The translations under genes and the position numbers were made by a program. The notes beneath the pieces are model-generated. The model ran no database searches. It was given only the letters and a program-made list of their open reading frames with translations, and was not told the origin of the DNA. From Sclerodactyla briareus (lineage: Eukaryota > Echinodermata > Holothuroidea > Dendrochirotida > Sclerodactylidae), in the NCBI GenBank assembly GCA_026419785.1, contig JAODTK010005922.1:62001-126000 (forward strand): a stretch of 64,000 nucleotides of DNA, read 5' to 3'. Position 1 is the first letter of the stretch. Each line of letters starts with the position of its first letter. Shown one piece after another: positions 35,646 to 48,010 of the stretch.

Positions 35646-38129
35646 ATATGAATTTAGGGTATGAAGGGCCACAATATAAGTAGCGCTCCACTCCGATCCA
35701 AGTCCCTAACCTTACGGACACGAACATGCTAGCAATTGGTTGTTCACCTAAACTGTTCCCAGGTACGCCTCATGATAGTGCCGATGGTTATGTGTGTACA
35801 TGTGTCTAGTAAAGGAGTGTGGGTGAGTGTACGTATGTGTTTTGTGTGTGTGTGTATATATAGTGGTAAGGCTACAGTGCGATCACTCTACTTTCTCGAC
35901 GGTAATGACGATTGCCTCCCATCGATACCTCGATCCACTCATAAGTATGTTTTTGTTGTACCAAACCAACTTACCTTCCATATTGGCCTGGGTTATTTTA
36001 TCGTAGTTTGTCGATGGGAGAACTATCTTTAGGACAGATAATTCATCATAGGACGTTCACACATGGACAATCTGAAGTTAGAGGGATATTTTTGGTTCCA
36101 AAATGACCCTGGAACGGTGACTAAACTCATTGGTTAACTGTTTAAACGTGACACATCATAACGTTGTATTCTGTATGGATCTGCCATCAAGACAGATTTC
36201 ACGCTTTCCTTTCCCTTCACATAGGCAAAGGCACGCCTTTATTATATAGTTATTTCCGACAACAATAGTTCGTTTGTTTCCGTTTATTCATTACGGTATG
36301 AATCGGAGGCATGTACTCAAGGAAACTGCGATTAATATACCAATAATGACAATAATGAAAAATAATAAAAAAATCTTATGGAGAAGTCACGACTTTTCCC
36401 CTAAATACGCGTGTGCCCTCCATATTCCAAGTTATCTCGGAGTCGATTGCTATATTATTCCCTTGATTCTGTTTCTGTCCCATTAACACTACAACAAAAA
36501 TTGTTCCAACATTTGATTTGCTGTTATTAATGACGCTTTTCCGAAGGCTGGACAGTCCCAAGTTAGACAATGTGAATTTTTTGACGACGTTCCCAATTGT
36601 TAAGTGTAAGGTGTTAAAAATGAACTTCGTTAGCATGTACGGGTACCTTACTTTTTAATGTATGTGGCCCGGGCAGGCTATGTTAATCCCTGTGTACTAT
36701 AATTAATTATATTCAATTGGGATCCATTGTAAGAGCGCCAGGTGGTTGGGGGATCTCCAGTGTATTATTTGCTCATTCATTTTAATTCCGCTAGTTTTTT
36801 ATGCCTTTGACCATGCTTCCTGAAGTTTTATATTGTTACTGCTGTGAGCAAGCATTACTTCAAGTTAATCATGATATTAATATTCTCTATTATGACACGC
36901 TTGTAATCTTTTGTGTATATTATAATAATCCTTTATAGGGTAACGCTGTAAATATAATATATACAGTATGTAACATAGCCTGAGGTTGCCCCCGCGCCAC
37001 ATTACTCAACGGCAAGATTTGTAAGCATCACCGTTAAGTTCGAGGTCCTTTCTGGACGGAAATTTCGCCTTGGGGTGAAACAATCAAATGCTATGCGCAG
37101 GAATGAGGGCCTCAGGGCGGCCTGTCCTAACAGCAGCTTATATCACCTGGCACTCACATTGTTATGCTAGGAGATATGCCCCTCTAAACGAGCCTGCCCT
37201 CTACAGGTAGAAGTAGCAACTGGTGGAAGCACACGCATACGGGCTGCAACACTCAAAAGATACATATAAGCTGATAAAATCAATGGAGTGGCGTCAGTGG
37301 CCCTAAATGCCTGAGCTCGTCACAATGAAAAATTATTGACAATAGTGGTTATCGTACGAGGGCAAGCTGGGAAGAAACTAAAATTCGCAAACGGATTTAG
37401 AAGACAGAAACGAAGACTCCGATCAAGATGAAGCCATCTCAGGTAACGCTGTGTTAAGGAGCTACAGGGCAAACAACAAATGATGGCCGCTAGTCCGAAG
37501 ATTCCAATAAAAAAATTAAAATTAGCTACCCAGCTTCCTATACACATCAACCACGGCTTTGGTCATCAAACTTGCCGCCGACAAGCATGGGGATACTCCG
37601 ACAAAAGATGATATTATTTGGACAACCCCAATTTGTCTCCCTCCAGAGAGCAGGTGTTTCTAACATGTTTCTGCTGTATTCTTCCCCACATAGTGACAGC
37701 TGGTAGAATCAAAATGGAAACAATAATGCCCCCGTACTCACCAATCCTAGGTGTCCAACAGGGCTGGATGTGGCTGAGTGACAAGAGAACGCCAGGCCAT
37801 GCGCCAACATCGCACAGTCAACACACACTGGGCCACCAGCAGTACGCTATCGATAAAAAAAGTTACTCATGCCATTTTTGTACAGGAAAATAACAATTGA
37901 AGTTTTTTCCTCCTCTCTATGATTTGGGCCAACGTTGGTTCATGTTTGAATGCCACGGCCTTCGTTTTCATAGCCGTTCCCCTGCAACTATGTTTCTGTA
38001 AGTTACTCGCAAGATCTCCTGTTCCGTGAATGAACTCGTGCTAAACTTGGCGTGAATATTTGCAATAATTGGAGGTGCAATATTGTCAACGACAAATTAC
38101 ATTGGTTCTAAAAAGTTTCGTGAAAAAAG
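35646..38129. other. Unrecognised non-coding DNA
   Basis: About 2.5 kb with no recognised gene or element. A short (GT)n/(AT)n run lies at 35841-35865. Confidence 0.45.
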
Positions 38130-38388
38130 GTCATGAGGACAAATTCCTCATGGAAGAGACCCTGAAGCCACAACATCCTAAAGATGAAAACATACCAAAT
38201 GCCTAAAGGAATTCGCCCACAATCTCGAAAATAAATCAAGACTGGTCTTGAACGCATTTCACAACCCTTTATACAGAACAACATCTCAGGAAGGTTCTAC
38301 ACCATTAATAACTGATACTGCCCGAAAAGAAATATTCTCCGATGTCCAGTCGACAGTGTTCACCATTAACTTGGATTCAATGACCTGA
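38130..38388 (-). mobile_element. LINE ORF2 C-terminal end, same family as 57.2 kb
   Basis: The nucleotide sequence aligns by eye with 57245-57490: shared words include GAGACCCYGAAGCC, ATCTCAGGAAGG/TCTCCAGGAAGG and GAAATATT-TCCGATGTCCA. The minus strand reads NAFKTSLDLFSRLW and DVVASGSLP, matching NALKT and DALASGSL at the 57 kb copy. The block corresponds to the last part of CR1/Jockey-like ORF2. The upstream RT is absent. Confidence 0.7.
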
Positions 38389-39415
38389 TGGGGTACAACT
38401 TAATAAAAAAAATTGCATTTAAATAACACATTTCCTTAGGGATAGAACGGTTACATTGTATTGCATCGGGTCGGCCCGGAACAGTGAAATGCTGCCATTG
38501 CCGGGGAGATTTTGTGTGGCGGTTCAAGGACTACTATGGGTTTAGGTTGTTTTTTAGTGGCCCGTGCGTGTTAGTGAGTGCGGTGTGTTGCGTTTTGGCC
38601 CTTCCAATTAGATTTCTTATGGATTCTACGAATAAAGCCGCAACTTTGTCCAATTTTGGCACACTCCTAAACCGTACAGGCTCCGCCTTTTCCAAGAAAA
38701 TTTGCGACCACATTTGGTCAATTGTTGTTTGAGACAATACAAGCGAACTGATTTATACATCTTGGTACACTGAACACTCATCCTGAATAAGGTGGAATTA
38801 TTCTTTTGTAACACCTACTGTCCGGGTACCCTAACCCATTGATCCAATGTGAACGGTCCCAACATAATTGAGGACTTAACTTGCTCTCCTGACGGACCCG
38901 TTGTACTTGTTTATTCGTTACACACTGAAGACCAGAGTCCAAACGTTTGCAGTAGAACTACTCATTCGAAATATTTTGTTCACGTAGGTACCCAAATTGA
39001 TGAGCCATCCAGTTGTTAGGATAAACACAGGGCACAGAGAACTATTTGGAAAGTTTGATTCGCGATGTCAATAAGTACTACCCCTTGACTTGGTACAAGG
39101 TTCAACTCTTGATCTACCAGTACACGCAACTGGATGATATTTGTCTATTGTGACGTACGTTCGCGCGTATATTGCTTAGTGGAGATCGAGATGTTTTAAC
39201 TCACATGAACTGTTGAGAGAAAACTACACCTGATATCGGGATCGTGTCTCGACGAGCAGGTGACACGCTTAACATGCAGTATCACAATAACTCAGCACAC
39301 ATGTCTATGTTATGAATGTTCAGTAACTTGTCATGGGTCTATAATGATATGGGTGCTCGCTATGTAAACTGATCTATTTCAACCTAATACTTGCGATACT
39401 TTGGACGACTTTGGT
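38389..39415. other. Unrecognised non-coding DNA
   Basis: No gene or element is supported; short overlapping frames occur at 38484-38814. Confidence 0.45.
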
Positions 39416-39419
39416 TAAT

Positions 39420-39450
<31 letters not shown>

Positions 39451-39503
39451 AATAATAATAATAATAATAATATAATAATAATATAATAATATAATAATAC
39501 TAA
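39416..39503. repeat. (AAT)n microsatellite
   Basis: Imperfect AAT/ATA tandem units run for about 88 bp. Confidence 0.95.
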
Positions 39504-40088
39504 CACCCTTCATAGAGCACCCTATGGATCCTAGTAACTGCGCAATTCTGCACCATCATCATCATCATCGGGTTCTACGTATGAGTTAGTTGACTCTGGT
39601 TAGTGTCATCACGCCTGATCCAGCCCGAGTCTCACCTTCTGTCCTGCTCGTACATCCACTGGCTAATCTCTCAGCATGGACGATTATTTTTTGTCAACAT
39701 AGTCCTGTCATCTTAGGTGCCCAACCCTCACGTATGATCATGTAGCTCCTGCTGTGTAAGACTGAGCCACAATATTTCAACGATCTGCCTTGCAGTGACA
39801 ATAGGCCAGTATTCCTTTCTTCCCCAGACCTTGATCTCGCTATGGCAGCATCATGTCAGCCGCCACTTCCATTTAACTGTTGTCACCCGAGATATCAAAA
39901 GTAGTCCAGCATCTACTCATCTTATCCACTTCCTCATGTTCATTGGTGTTCTACAGATTAACCTAGTTTTTTTTTTTTCCCCTTGGCATCTGTTGCTGAG
40001 GATTGGGGTCCTAGCGGATTCCAACTCCTGGTTCGGAGCATTCCCGTACACCCAGTGAGAACAAACGGGGGCAGAAGATGGAACTACT
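39504..40088. other. Unrecognised DNA with a CATCATCAT tail-like run
   Basis: CCATCATCATCATCATC at about 39552-39568 could be the tail of a minus-strand retroposon (GATGATGAT on that strand), like the tail of the SINE at 51.7 kb. The adjoining 200 bp has no recognisable coding or tRNA-like sequence. Confidence 0.35.
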
Positions 40089-41760
40089 GTTTAGTTCAGT
40101 TTAATTTGTTTAGTTTGATTTAGTTTAGTTTAGCTCAGTAGTAATAGTCAGGCTGATGCACCATGAACCACAACACCCCCTTAGACGAACAACAGAACTC
40201 GAAGATTTTACCCATAACCTTATAAAAAAAGAAGTCAGATTTTTCCTGAAGGCATCAACACTCTTTGACCAAACAACACCACATGGAGAGCTATTCCCCT
40301 CATTAATCACTCTTTTGGCAAAATACTTCTGAATGCCTCATTTCAAGGATTACTTTCTCATACCTCATGACTCCCTCAAGGAAATTCAAGCTCATTCAAA
40401 CAACTAGGAATCTGAAAACAGTAAACGATTCTCGACGATGTTTAACATTGACGGAACAATACACCTCGAAGTTTCAACATCGTGTTCACTTGCACGCAAG
40501 GCTCTACATTGTTCGCTGAATCAGATCACTACTCAAGACTAGACCCAAGATATGTTTCATGGTAGGGAAATGTACATTGAGAAAGGAAGCAGTCCTGGGT
40601 ACATGAGGAAAAGTAGGAACCGTACTTGCCACTTCTACATCAGAACCAAGAAATTTCTGGGGTGACACACCCATAATGGTTGTATTCTTGCCAGGAACTT
40701 GTTAAACATATATATACAAAGAAAGAAGTTGAGATTGTTGCCATCATAGCTACCATAGGACTACCTATTAAAACCCGCGAGTTACACGTTATTATAAGCC
40801 ACACAAAATAGACAAAACACGGCTGAATACCGTCATTTGCGAAACTTTTTAACCACTCTCGCCATGCAACACAACTTCACCACCCAATGTCATGGAAAGC
40901 ATCTGTCGGATTGCCTGCATAGACATAACCCGCAATGTGGATTCCAGCTGTGGAAATTTTCTCTTTCAGCCATGACTCAGCCATGACTGTAATATCAACT
41001 AAGTTAGGGTTGCGTTCTGGACAAAAAGCTGGAATTCGACTTATTTCAAATACTTTGAACATGAGCCGCAGACAGAAACGAGAAAAGCATGAAATGCTGA
41101 CACCTAGCCCACCGTTGGACAGAAGACAATTGGGAACCGTGTTAGTTGTGACACCCGAGACCATCATAACCGCATTTCGCTTGATAATCTTAACATTCTC
41201 AAAACGAAGGCACCAGTACCATTAATGTGAAGCCCATCTTCAGCAAATGAGCTCCTTCCCCCTCCCCTTCCAGGAAAATCTTGGAAGATCCACGAACTGG
41301 ACGCCCGTTTCGTCACACTCAGTAACTATGTGTTCAGACCAACTATCGTCCTGTCGCTAACTTAATCGTTACAGTATGAAGGATACGGAAGTGGCGATTT
41401 TTGGAGTCGATTCAGCCTACATATCAGCTCTCTTAATCGGGATTTCAGAACGTCCTCGAGTCACTCTCTAAGGCATTAGACAACCACTACCACCTCGTCC
41501 CCTACGATCTTATTGACCCTCTGACTGACGTCCACTATCCTACCATCAGGTAAACAGATTCGCGTTCGCTCCGACCTATCACTTCTACTAAATTCACCAT
41601 CTACATACTGACCATAGAATCTCAACCTACTGTCCACATTTGTGAAAGGGGCCAGGTGGTTGTAATCGAAGCGCCACCAGCTAGGAGTTTTCCAGGCATA
41701 CGAACGTTCAGTTACTCGTTGTGCTGGCGATGCTCGAAGGATGGCCGTATTGGAGAACAT
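40089..41760 (-). mobile_element. Internally deleted LINE with esterase-like ORF1 and endonuclease
   Basis: Reading the minus strand: 41640-41476 encodes an SGNH-esterase-like ORF1 block (VDGEFSRSDRSERTRICLPD, then IVDVSQRVNKIVGDEVVVVV). At about 41400-41340, TPKIATSVSFIL is followed by the DRTIVG-like block, and at about 41300, ETGVQFVDLPRF. From 41030, NPNLVDITVMAESWLKEKIS then IHIAGYVYAG give the N-terminal endonuclease motif (ESWL in place of SETWL). At 40310-40200, NSSPCGVVWSKSVDAFRKNL matches the ORF2 C-terminal WN-x-LP block (Trp replaced by Gly). The end is a tail of degenerate AAACT units (40089-40137). The whole RT lies in the deletion between about 40.87 and 40.45 kb. Frameshifts and stops make it inactive. 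The total length is about 1.7 kb, against several kb for an intact element. Confidence 0.8.
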
Positions 41761-42138
41761 GATAATGTCGATAACTCATTCGACATGAATGGTGTAATGC
41801 GGCATCCACACATATAACATCCTAACATCCTTTCCGTATAACATCTGGCTGTTACATCTCGCCTTCAGTCTCAAAGAGATTTTGTTGTTTCACTCGACAT
41901 GACATCTGATTGAGGCTTTTTTAACGAATGGAGCACGTATATGCAAACTTAGGAAACAATATCACATTTGAAACGGACGACATTTATTAAATTGAATCGG
42001 AAACCAAGTCGTGTCGTGTCCTTCATACACCGCGCACGTTTTATGTTTCGATAAAGTTTTTACGGCTCGGCAGTTGAACCTGTATCCCTGTCCAACTCTG
42101 AATACAAGGTTTTCGTCCTTTAATAATTATCTCTCGTT
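41761..42138. other. Unrecognised non-coding DNA
   Basis: Nothing supportable is visible in these 378 bp. Confidence 0.45.
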
Positions 42139-42154
42139 CAATAATAATAATAAT

Positions 42155-42192
<38 letters not shown>

Positions 42193-42197
42193 AATAA

Positions 42198-42280
<83 letters not shown>

Positions 42281-42309
42281 AATAATAATAATAATAATAA
42301 TAATATAAC
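42139..42309. repeat. (AAT)n microsatellite
   Basis: About 170 bp of AAT/AATA repeat with a few ACT interruptions. The Leu- or Ile-rich frames across it are artefacts. Confidence 0.97.
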
Positions 42310-42458
42310 ATAATCTTTCTCTTGTTCTCTTGGGATGCAAGTCATTCCCTGCAACTATTCTCTCGCTTTTGATAAAAAAAAAAAACAAGAACCAACGGCA
42401 TGGGCCCTTCCGATATACTAGGGGTTAGACGACTGTTTATTACTCATCCAGAATTAGA

Positions 42459-42549
42459 ATACATACATACATACATACATACATACATACATACATACAT
42501 ACATACATACATACCTACATACATACATACCTACATACATACATACATC
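42459..42549. repeat. (ATAC)n microsatellite
   Basis: About 22 ATAC units with two CCTAC interruptions. Confidence 0.97.
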
Positions 42550-42910
42550 AATTTCACGATCAGAATTCACGCCCGTGAAAAACCATTCTGAACACGTAGT
42601 TTTCTGATTACAAAAAACACAATTTCAATCCTTGGATTGTTTTATAGAGTATAGTTGGCATGATGGTGGTATAGTACTCCAATCAACGCACCCATAGTAA
42701 TCTTGTATTCAACTTTTTGAGAGGAGTAGGTTTCCAGACCACCTGTACCGATAATCACAGTTACACATTCAAGTCCATTTAGCTTGTTTTTTGTAGGCTG
42801 CAAATAATTTCTACTATTCCACACATGTATGTGGACCACAATTCGATCAGTTCATCATTCCTCACCAAAGTTCAGCCACTAGGGTGATGAGTGCAATGAC
42901 CGTTGGTCGG
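42550..42910. other. Unrecognised non-coding DNA
   Basis: Nothing supportable is visible. Confidence 0.45.
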
Positions 42911-43068
42911 CGTATTTATGGTTTAGTTTGATAATCTCCGCATGCGTGTCCCTGGCTGGCCTCGTTGTACATCTGTTAAATCAGGCCATCGAATTGATTA
43001 GCTAAGTGTTGAATCACCTCGTATTGGCCTTAACTCCACCACAATCAGGGGTGCCTCCTTTTGAACTT
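42911..43068. repeat. Direct repeat A, copy 1 (about 158 bp)
   Basis: The segment from CGTATTTATGGTTTAGTTTG to CCTCCTTTTGAACTT recurs at 43346-43503 with only a few substitutions. It shows no coding signal. Confidence 0.9.
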
Positions 43069-43290
43069 CGTACAGGTTACTCAAAGTGCAACAATGGTAA
43101 TGTAACTATGGCTTGACTTTGGGTATTTCTTATATTCATTACCTTATGTAAGCGAACCCATCAGAATGGAATTCAGCCGACCCGAGTATGCATATAACGC
43201 ACAATCAGCTATTGCCAATTGCCCTTGTAACGTCACTTGTAAAGTCAATGTAAAAGGTTTTTGAGAAAATTGTAACAAACGAATAGATGG

Positions 43291-43336
43291 GATTCAAACA
43301 AAAACTATAAAGTTATTCACAAGATATCACAAAAAT
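43291..43336. repeat. Direct repeat C, copy 1 (about 46 bp)
   Basis: GATTCAAACAAAAACTATAAAG through CACAAGATATCACAAA recurs at 43514-43560, just after the second copy of repeat A. Confidence 0.9.
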
Positions 43337-43345
43337 AACCGTCGT

Positions 43346-43503
43346 CGTATTTATGGTTTCGCTTGATAATCTCCGCATGCGTGTCCCTGGCTGGCCTCGT
43401 TGTACATCTGTTAAATCAGGCCATCGAATTGATTAGCTAAGTGTTGAATCACCTCGTATTGGCCCCAACTCCACCACGATCAGGGGTGCCTCCTTTTGAA
43501 CTT
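43346..43503. repeat. Direct repeat A, copy 2
   Basis: Second copy of the 158 bp segment, 435 bp downstream of the first. The order A-B-C-A-C fits tandem duplication of a 435 bp A-B-C block followed by loss of the second B. Confidence 0.9.
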
Positions 43504-43513
43504 TTAAAGATAA

Positions 43514-43560
43514 GATTCAAACAAAAACTATAAAGTTATTCACAAGATATTACAAAGATA
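43514..43560. repeat. Direct repeat C, copy 2
   Basis: Second copy of the 46 bp segment, with one or two substitutions. Confidence 0.9.
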
Positions 43561-46195
43561 TAACATCCATTTTTTATGTGAATACATCTTCCTTGTGAAT
43601 ATCTATTTCTATCATGGCGCGAAAATGCAGAATTTACTTTGTAGAGCTAATCACAGGTCTTTGCCTTGTCCCCTCCCCTGTGACGTCATAAATTCCTAAT
43701 ATTTCTCGAAAGTCAATTGAAATAACACCATTACGAGAAAATGGCTAGATATGTTGTGCTAGATCGAGGGAGAGAAAAATTGCGTGACTTAAAGCAAGCA
43801 GCATGGCCAAAAACGGAAAGAAAAAACAATTAATTAGAACGACCATTTCATTACCTTCCCGAGCAACCCCTGCACATTGCTTTGAAGGTTCAACAGTGAT
43901 CGTAATACAAATCAAGATCTGTTTCGGAATGCACCTGGTGGATATCTTAACCATTCAACTGAAGCAAGCGCTGCGATCATGACGACCGGCCTTTCCTCGC
44001 ATTTGTAAGCGTTGGAAACTGCTGCCAATCGGACCATTCGGATAGTGGATCCAAATCCCTTCACAAAATATGCAACATCCGTATTCGAAGCAACTTTCGG
44101 GACGAAAACTGTTACAGCGAAACATTGTTGATAATTCCGTTAAGACTCTCGCGGTATGCTTATTCCATTTTAATACCAACAAACACCTGATATCCATTAA
44201 CTTTTCACTTGGACCTTATCGAGGGCGCACATTTCTCACATTTCCCGCACATTGAGACTCAATAATCAGATCATACTCAGATTATACTCATATTTTACTC
44301 TTTGAAATTTAGCATAGCTGGTTTGAGCTAAAAATTGGAAGTTGTGAGGAAATTATGTATTTGCCTATTTTAGTTTGTAAACACACACACAAACCTGGGT
44401 GGATGAAGTTCTTTCTCGGCACGCAATGTTTCCTATACTGACTGAGTATATGGACCCAATGTTTTCGCGTCGAGGCTAAAATCAAGTAGTCGGAGGGCTG
44501 ATACAGAGGTAAGTCGACAAATCCTTCAAGTAATCGCTAAGCCTTCCTATTTGGCTCACTGGTTTTCAATTCTCAGATTGTCCATCTAAATAGCCTTATC
44601 TGGGATACCCTCAACCATCGCCTCCGTTATGTTGCTTCTGAATCCCCTTCATTGACCTGGTCATGAGAACAACTGTTTTACCTGAAGGTGATACCAGTTA
44701 GTCGGTTACTGATATCCCAAACTGAGAACTCCTTGTGACGGTAGCAGACCAGGAGTTTATTAGCCAGTCTTCACTCTTTTCGGTAATCCACTCCTTCACC
44801 TTCACTTGGAATATCTCTACAGTTCGCCTTTAAGGTAGTGTGTTTCCCATGACTGCCCACAGAAATCAAAACTGCAGGTTACAGGACTGAACTAATGTGC
44901 TGGTAGGTGATACCATTAAAATATGGGCCAACCCGGTGGGAGGAAACAGACAGAAATTAAATTGAGCATGAATAAGATTGGAGCAAATAGACACTCGTGG
45001 CGTATAAGTGGGGAACCGGTAACTTTGGATAATTAACGGGCGCCTTACGCGAATGATTCAAGGGTTGGTTAGGACTTACCAAAAAGAGAAGTTCCATGAT
45101 AATCAATTATGGTTAGAGGTTTCCAAAATCGCAAAGTTCCCGCAAACCTCTCCTGGCCAGAATGGTCGTTGTAATTTGTAATTCCAAGACCCGGGTAGCC
45201 GACAGATCTGTAAGGTTTCAACGACGATACGCTCATCTGGTAGGTCGGATCAACCCGAATTCTGAGTGTCCCTTCATTAATAATGTTTGTTCAGGCCAGC
45301 TGAATAGCTCTTTTGACCGATGGTCTAATACCACAACCCTCGCTGGAGAGGCATAATTCTTCACAATTAACAACGGCGAATAATAGACAGTGCCGTTCAC
45401 CTGCTGAAGTTTAAACTCACGCTGGCGGTGATAGCAGATCGTTTGGTACCCTGAATTCGGAGTTTCAAACAGCTCGATTATGGGCGGTTCCGTTTACTCG
45501 ATATTAAAGAAACATTGGTCGAAGGTATCGGAAAACTATGCATTGGCATGACATAGTGCCGATATATCGTATTGATACCGAATAACACTGGAACGGTATT
45601 TCGTCGAGACGTCATGCAAACCACGCCGTCGCTTTCACCAGTTGCTCCAGATGACAACGCCTCTATAGAGAGACTCATTAGATGATCCGACATTATAGTA
45701 CACGCACATAATTTATTCAAATTAGAATAATAGTGTGAAGAGATGACGGGGTTTATTTCTGGTATAGGAAATACTAACTTTTAAAAAGGATTAATATATG
45801 ATTCAGATGACAGTTTCAACCGCACAAGTGGCCTTGAAGGGCTAGGAGTCTTTATGTATGGGTGGAGCCTAAAGGTTCAGTGCCAATCTTCGATCGGGCA
45901 TATTTAGGCTGTCCGTGTTCTGTGCTGTGTAGGCTACATTGTAGTATTATAGCATATGGGACATAGGATTGACGAATATCTACCCGATGGCCTAGAGAGA
46001 AAGAAATGAAGGGATACTCATGTAAAGGGAACTCGTAATGCTCAGAGCTATATAATATCATCGATCGATGTCAGGATTGTGAGGTGTGTGCTGTGTGTTT
46101 CCACAGACGGCTGATGGGCTTACAAATGTGTTTTTTCAACGTTCATCACAACTAAACTGAAGCCCTTCATTATGGTAATATGACTGAATTGGAAG
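43561..46195. other. Unrecognised non-coding DNA
   Basis: About 2.6 kb without a supportable gene, RNA or element. Short frames on both strands (43745-44255 and 45162-46061) have no recognisable motif. Confidence 0.45.
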
Positions 46196-47030
46196 CATAA
46201 AGGCCTAGATGTGTGAGTGGGAAGACCTCATGTTGAATGGTAGTTCATGCCATCAATTCAAGGAATGTTTTTTGGCAGAATTGACCAATTTTAACGCCCG
46301 AATCGGCTTTGGGAAGGGATAAAGAAAGCCAATAGATGTGGTTGTTGAACTTGTAGCAGCTAGAACATATGATGATCAATGTCAGGATCAATAGGATTCA
46401 ATTATTTATTAATGTAGTATTGATCATTCCTAGGATTTGAAGCTTCGATATTTATCCATTCCAAGATTTACCAATCCCCCGCCCTATTCCAAACTGGCGG
46501 GAAGAAAAACAGGCTTAGATGTGTGACATATGCTACAGAGCTAGTATTGATCAATTTTAGGATTGACCAATTTCAGGATTGCCTCATTTTCAACCCCGAA
46601 CTCAGGAGGCCTGAGGAGAAAAAAATTTTGGTGTAGGGGTGCTTGAATATCTCGTACTAATATTGGTAAATTTCATACTATGTGCTATGATCTACATATG
46701 TGAGTTGGGTTTGAGAAATACAGTGCTAGTATAGGATTGATCAATATCAGTATAACCAATTTTAGTTTCCACAAATCTTAACCTCCAAACTGGTTAAGAG
46801 AAAATTAGAGTCGACGCGCACTGTCTCGGAAGGCCTTTCTGTGATTGGCTGCACTAACCCTAATCCCCAAATCCTAATCCCCAGTCATAAAGAATAGTAG
46901 CTGCAATACTATACCACTAAACAATCAGAAAATGTCTTCCGGAGCAGTACGCAATCAGCGGGAAAAAATAGGGATCTACATGTGTGAGGAATGCTATGAT
47001 GTTCAGTGCTAGGATTGAATATGTAATAAT
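46196..47030. repeat. Old degenerate repeat field
   Basis: The phrase CTAGATGTGTGAG (or TCTACATGTGTGAG) recurs at about 46203, 46514, 46690 and 46974. GTGCTAGGATTGATCAAT-like words and GGATTGACCAATTT-like words follow it at about 46380-46430, 46548-46580, 46725-46760 and 47008. Spacing is irregular (about 180-310 bp) and identity is low, so this is an eroded tandem array or overlapping copies of one interspersed repeat. Confidence 0.55.
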
Positions 47031-48010
47031 AATACTGTAGGATCTGGACTGGTTCCTTCCGACGTCGCGTCCGACAGCAGAGAGTTGACCTAATTAGATT
47101 GTTCACGGGGTGTCTGCAGGCGGCTCGGAATCCTCTGGAGTGCACCGTCACGGATTTGTGAAAGGTTGATGCGCTAGCGTAGTCCCTCTGCTTCGTTTAG
47201 TGACGGAGTTTCCACCCTCTTCCAGATATTTTCATAATTCCGTCGATAATGTATTACACATAACATCGTTACATTCATATTGAGGTACACTGCTCAATTC
47301 TGACCCTCCCTAGACGTTTGCTGTGTTGATCCAGGCGAAGTCGTAGACCTGGTTTCCGAACAGCACTCAGCACTACATTCATATCATACACTAAGTTCGA
47401 AAGCGTTTGCTCCTTGTTTTGGTTGTTTGTCCTTGGCATTGGCTTGCTCTCCACGGAGGGTGTTTATGGGTTTGAAGGATGCTGTCACCCAAATGTGTTA
47501 GGTAGTGTTTGATGCACTCAGACACACCTGCAAGATGTAGGGCATTGGCCCATTGTTGCCTTTATTGACTGGTCTTCGTTTTATAACTCTGTTGGGCGCC
47601 TTATTATTATCACTGTGTTCGCTATATACTGGAAAGAGAATGTGACACAAGTGTATGTGTGAGTAGGTGATGGGAGTCGAAATGCAGAGAGTGGGCTTAC
47701 GGTACATTTTGGTAGACAAACTTCCATTCACAGAGATTAGGCAGTCTAGGAAAGCGAGCGTATTGACCTTACATTGTTCTCGGTGTTATCGTCAAGTGGA
47801 ATGATGTATGCAAATAAGTATTCAGACTCACTGCGTTCAGGAATTACGGAGGTATCCTCATGTAACGACACCAGAGCCTGGGTTATATGCGGGGGTAGGA
47901 TTCTATAGTGCCAGCCGTTCAGAAAAAATTCCATGCACAGGTCGACAACGATTGAAAAAACGGAGAACCCATCGATTAGCCATGTTGTTGTTCGTTGATT
48001 TTTTTCTTTT
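47031..48010. other. Unrecognised non-coding DNA
   Basis: A 99-codon minus frame (47746-48045) lies where a Gypsy integrase could be expected, but no HHCC or DDE motif is readable and I do not assign it. Confidence 0.4.

Noticed and set aside
42139-42549. Leu/Ile-rich and Tyr/Ile/His-rich open frames
   Set aside because: They are translations of AAT and ATAC microsatellites.
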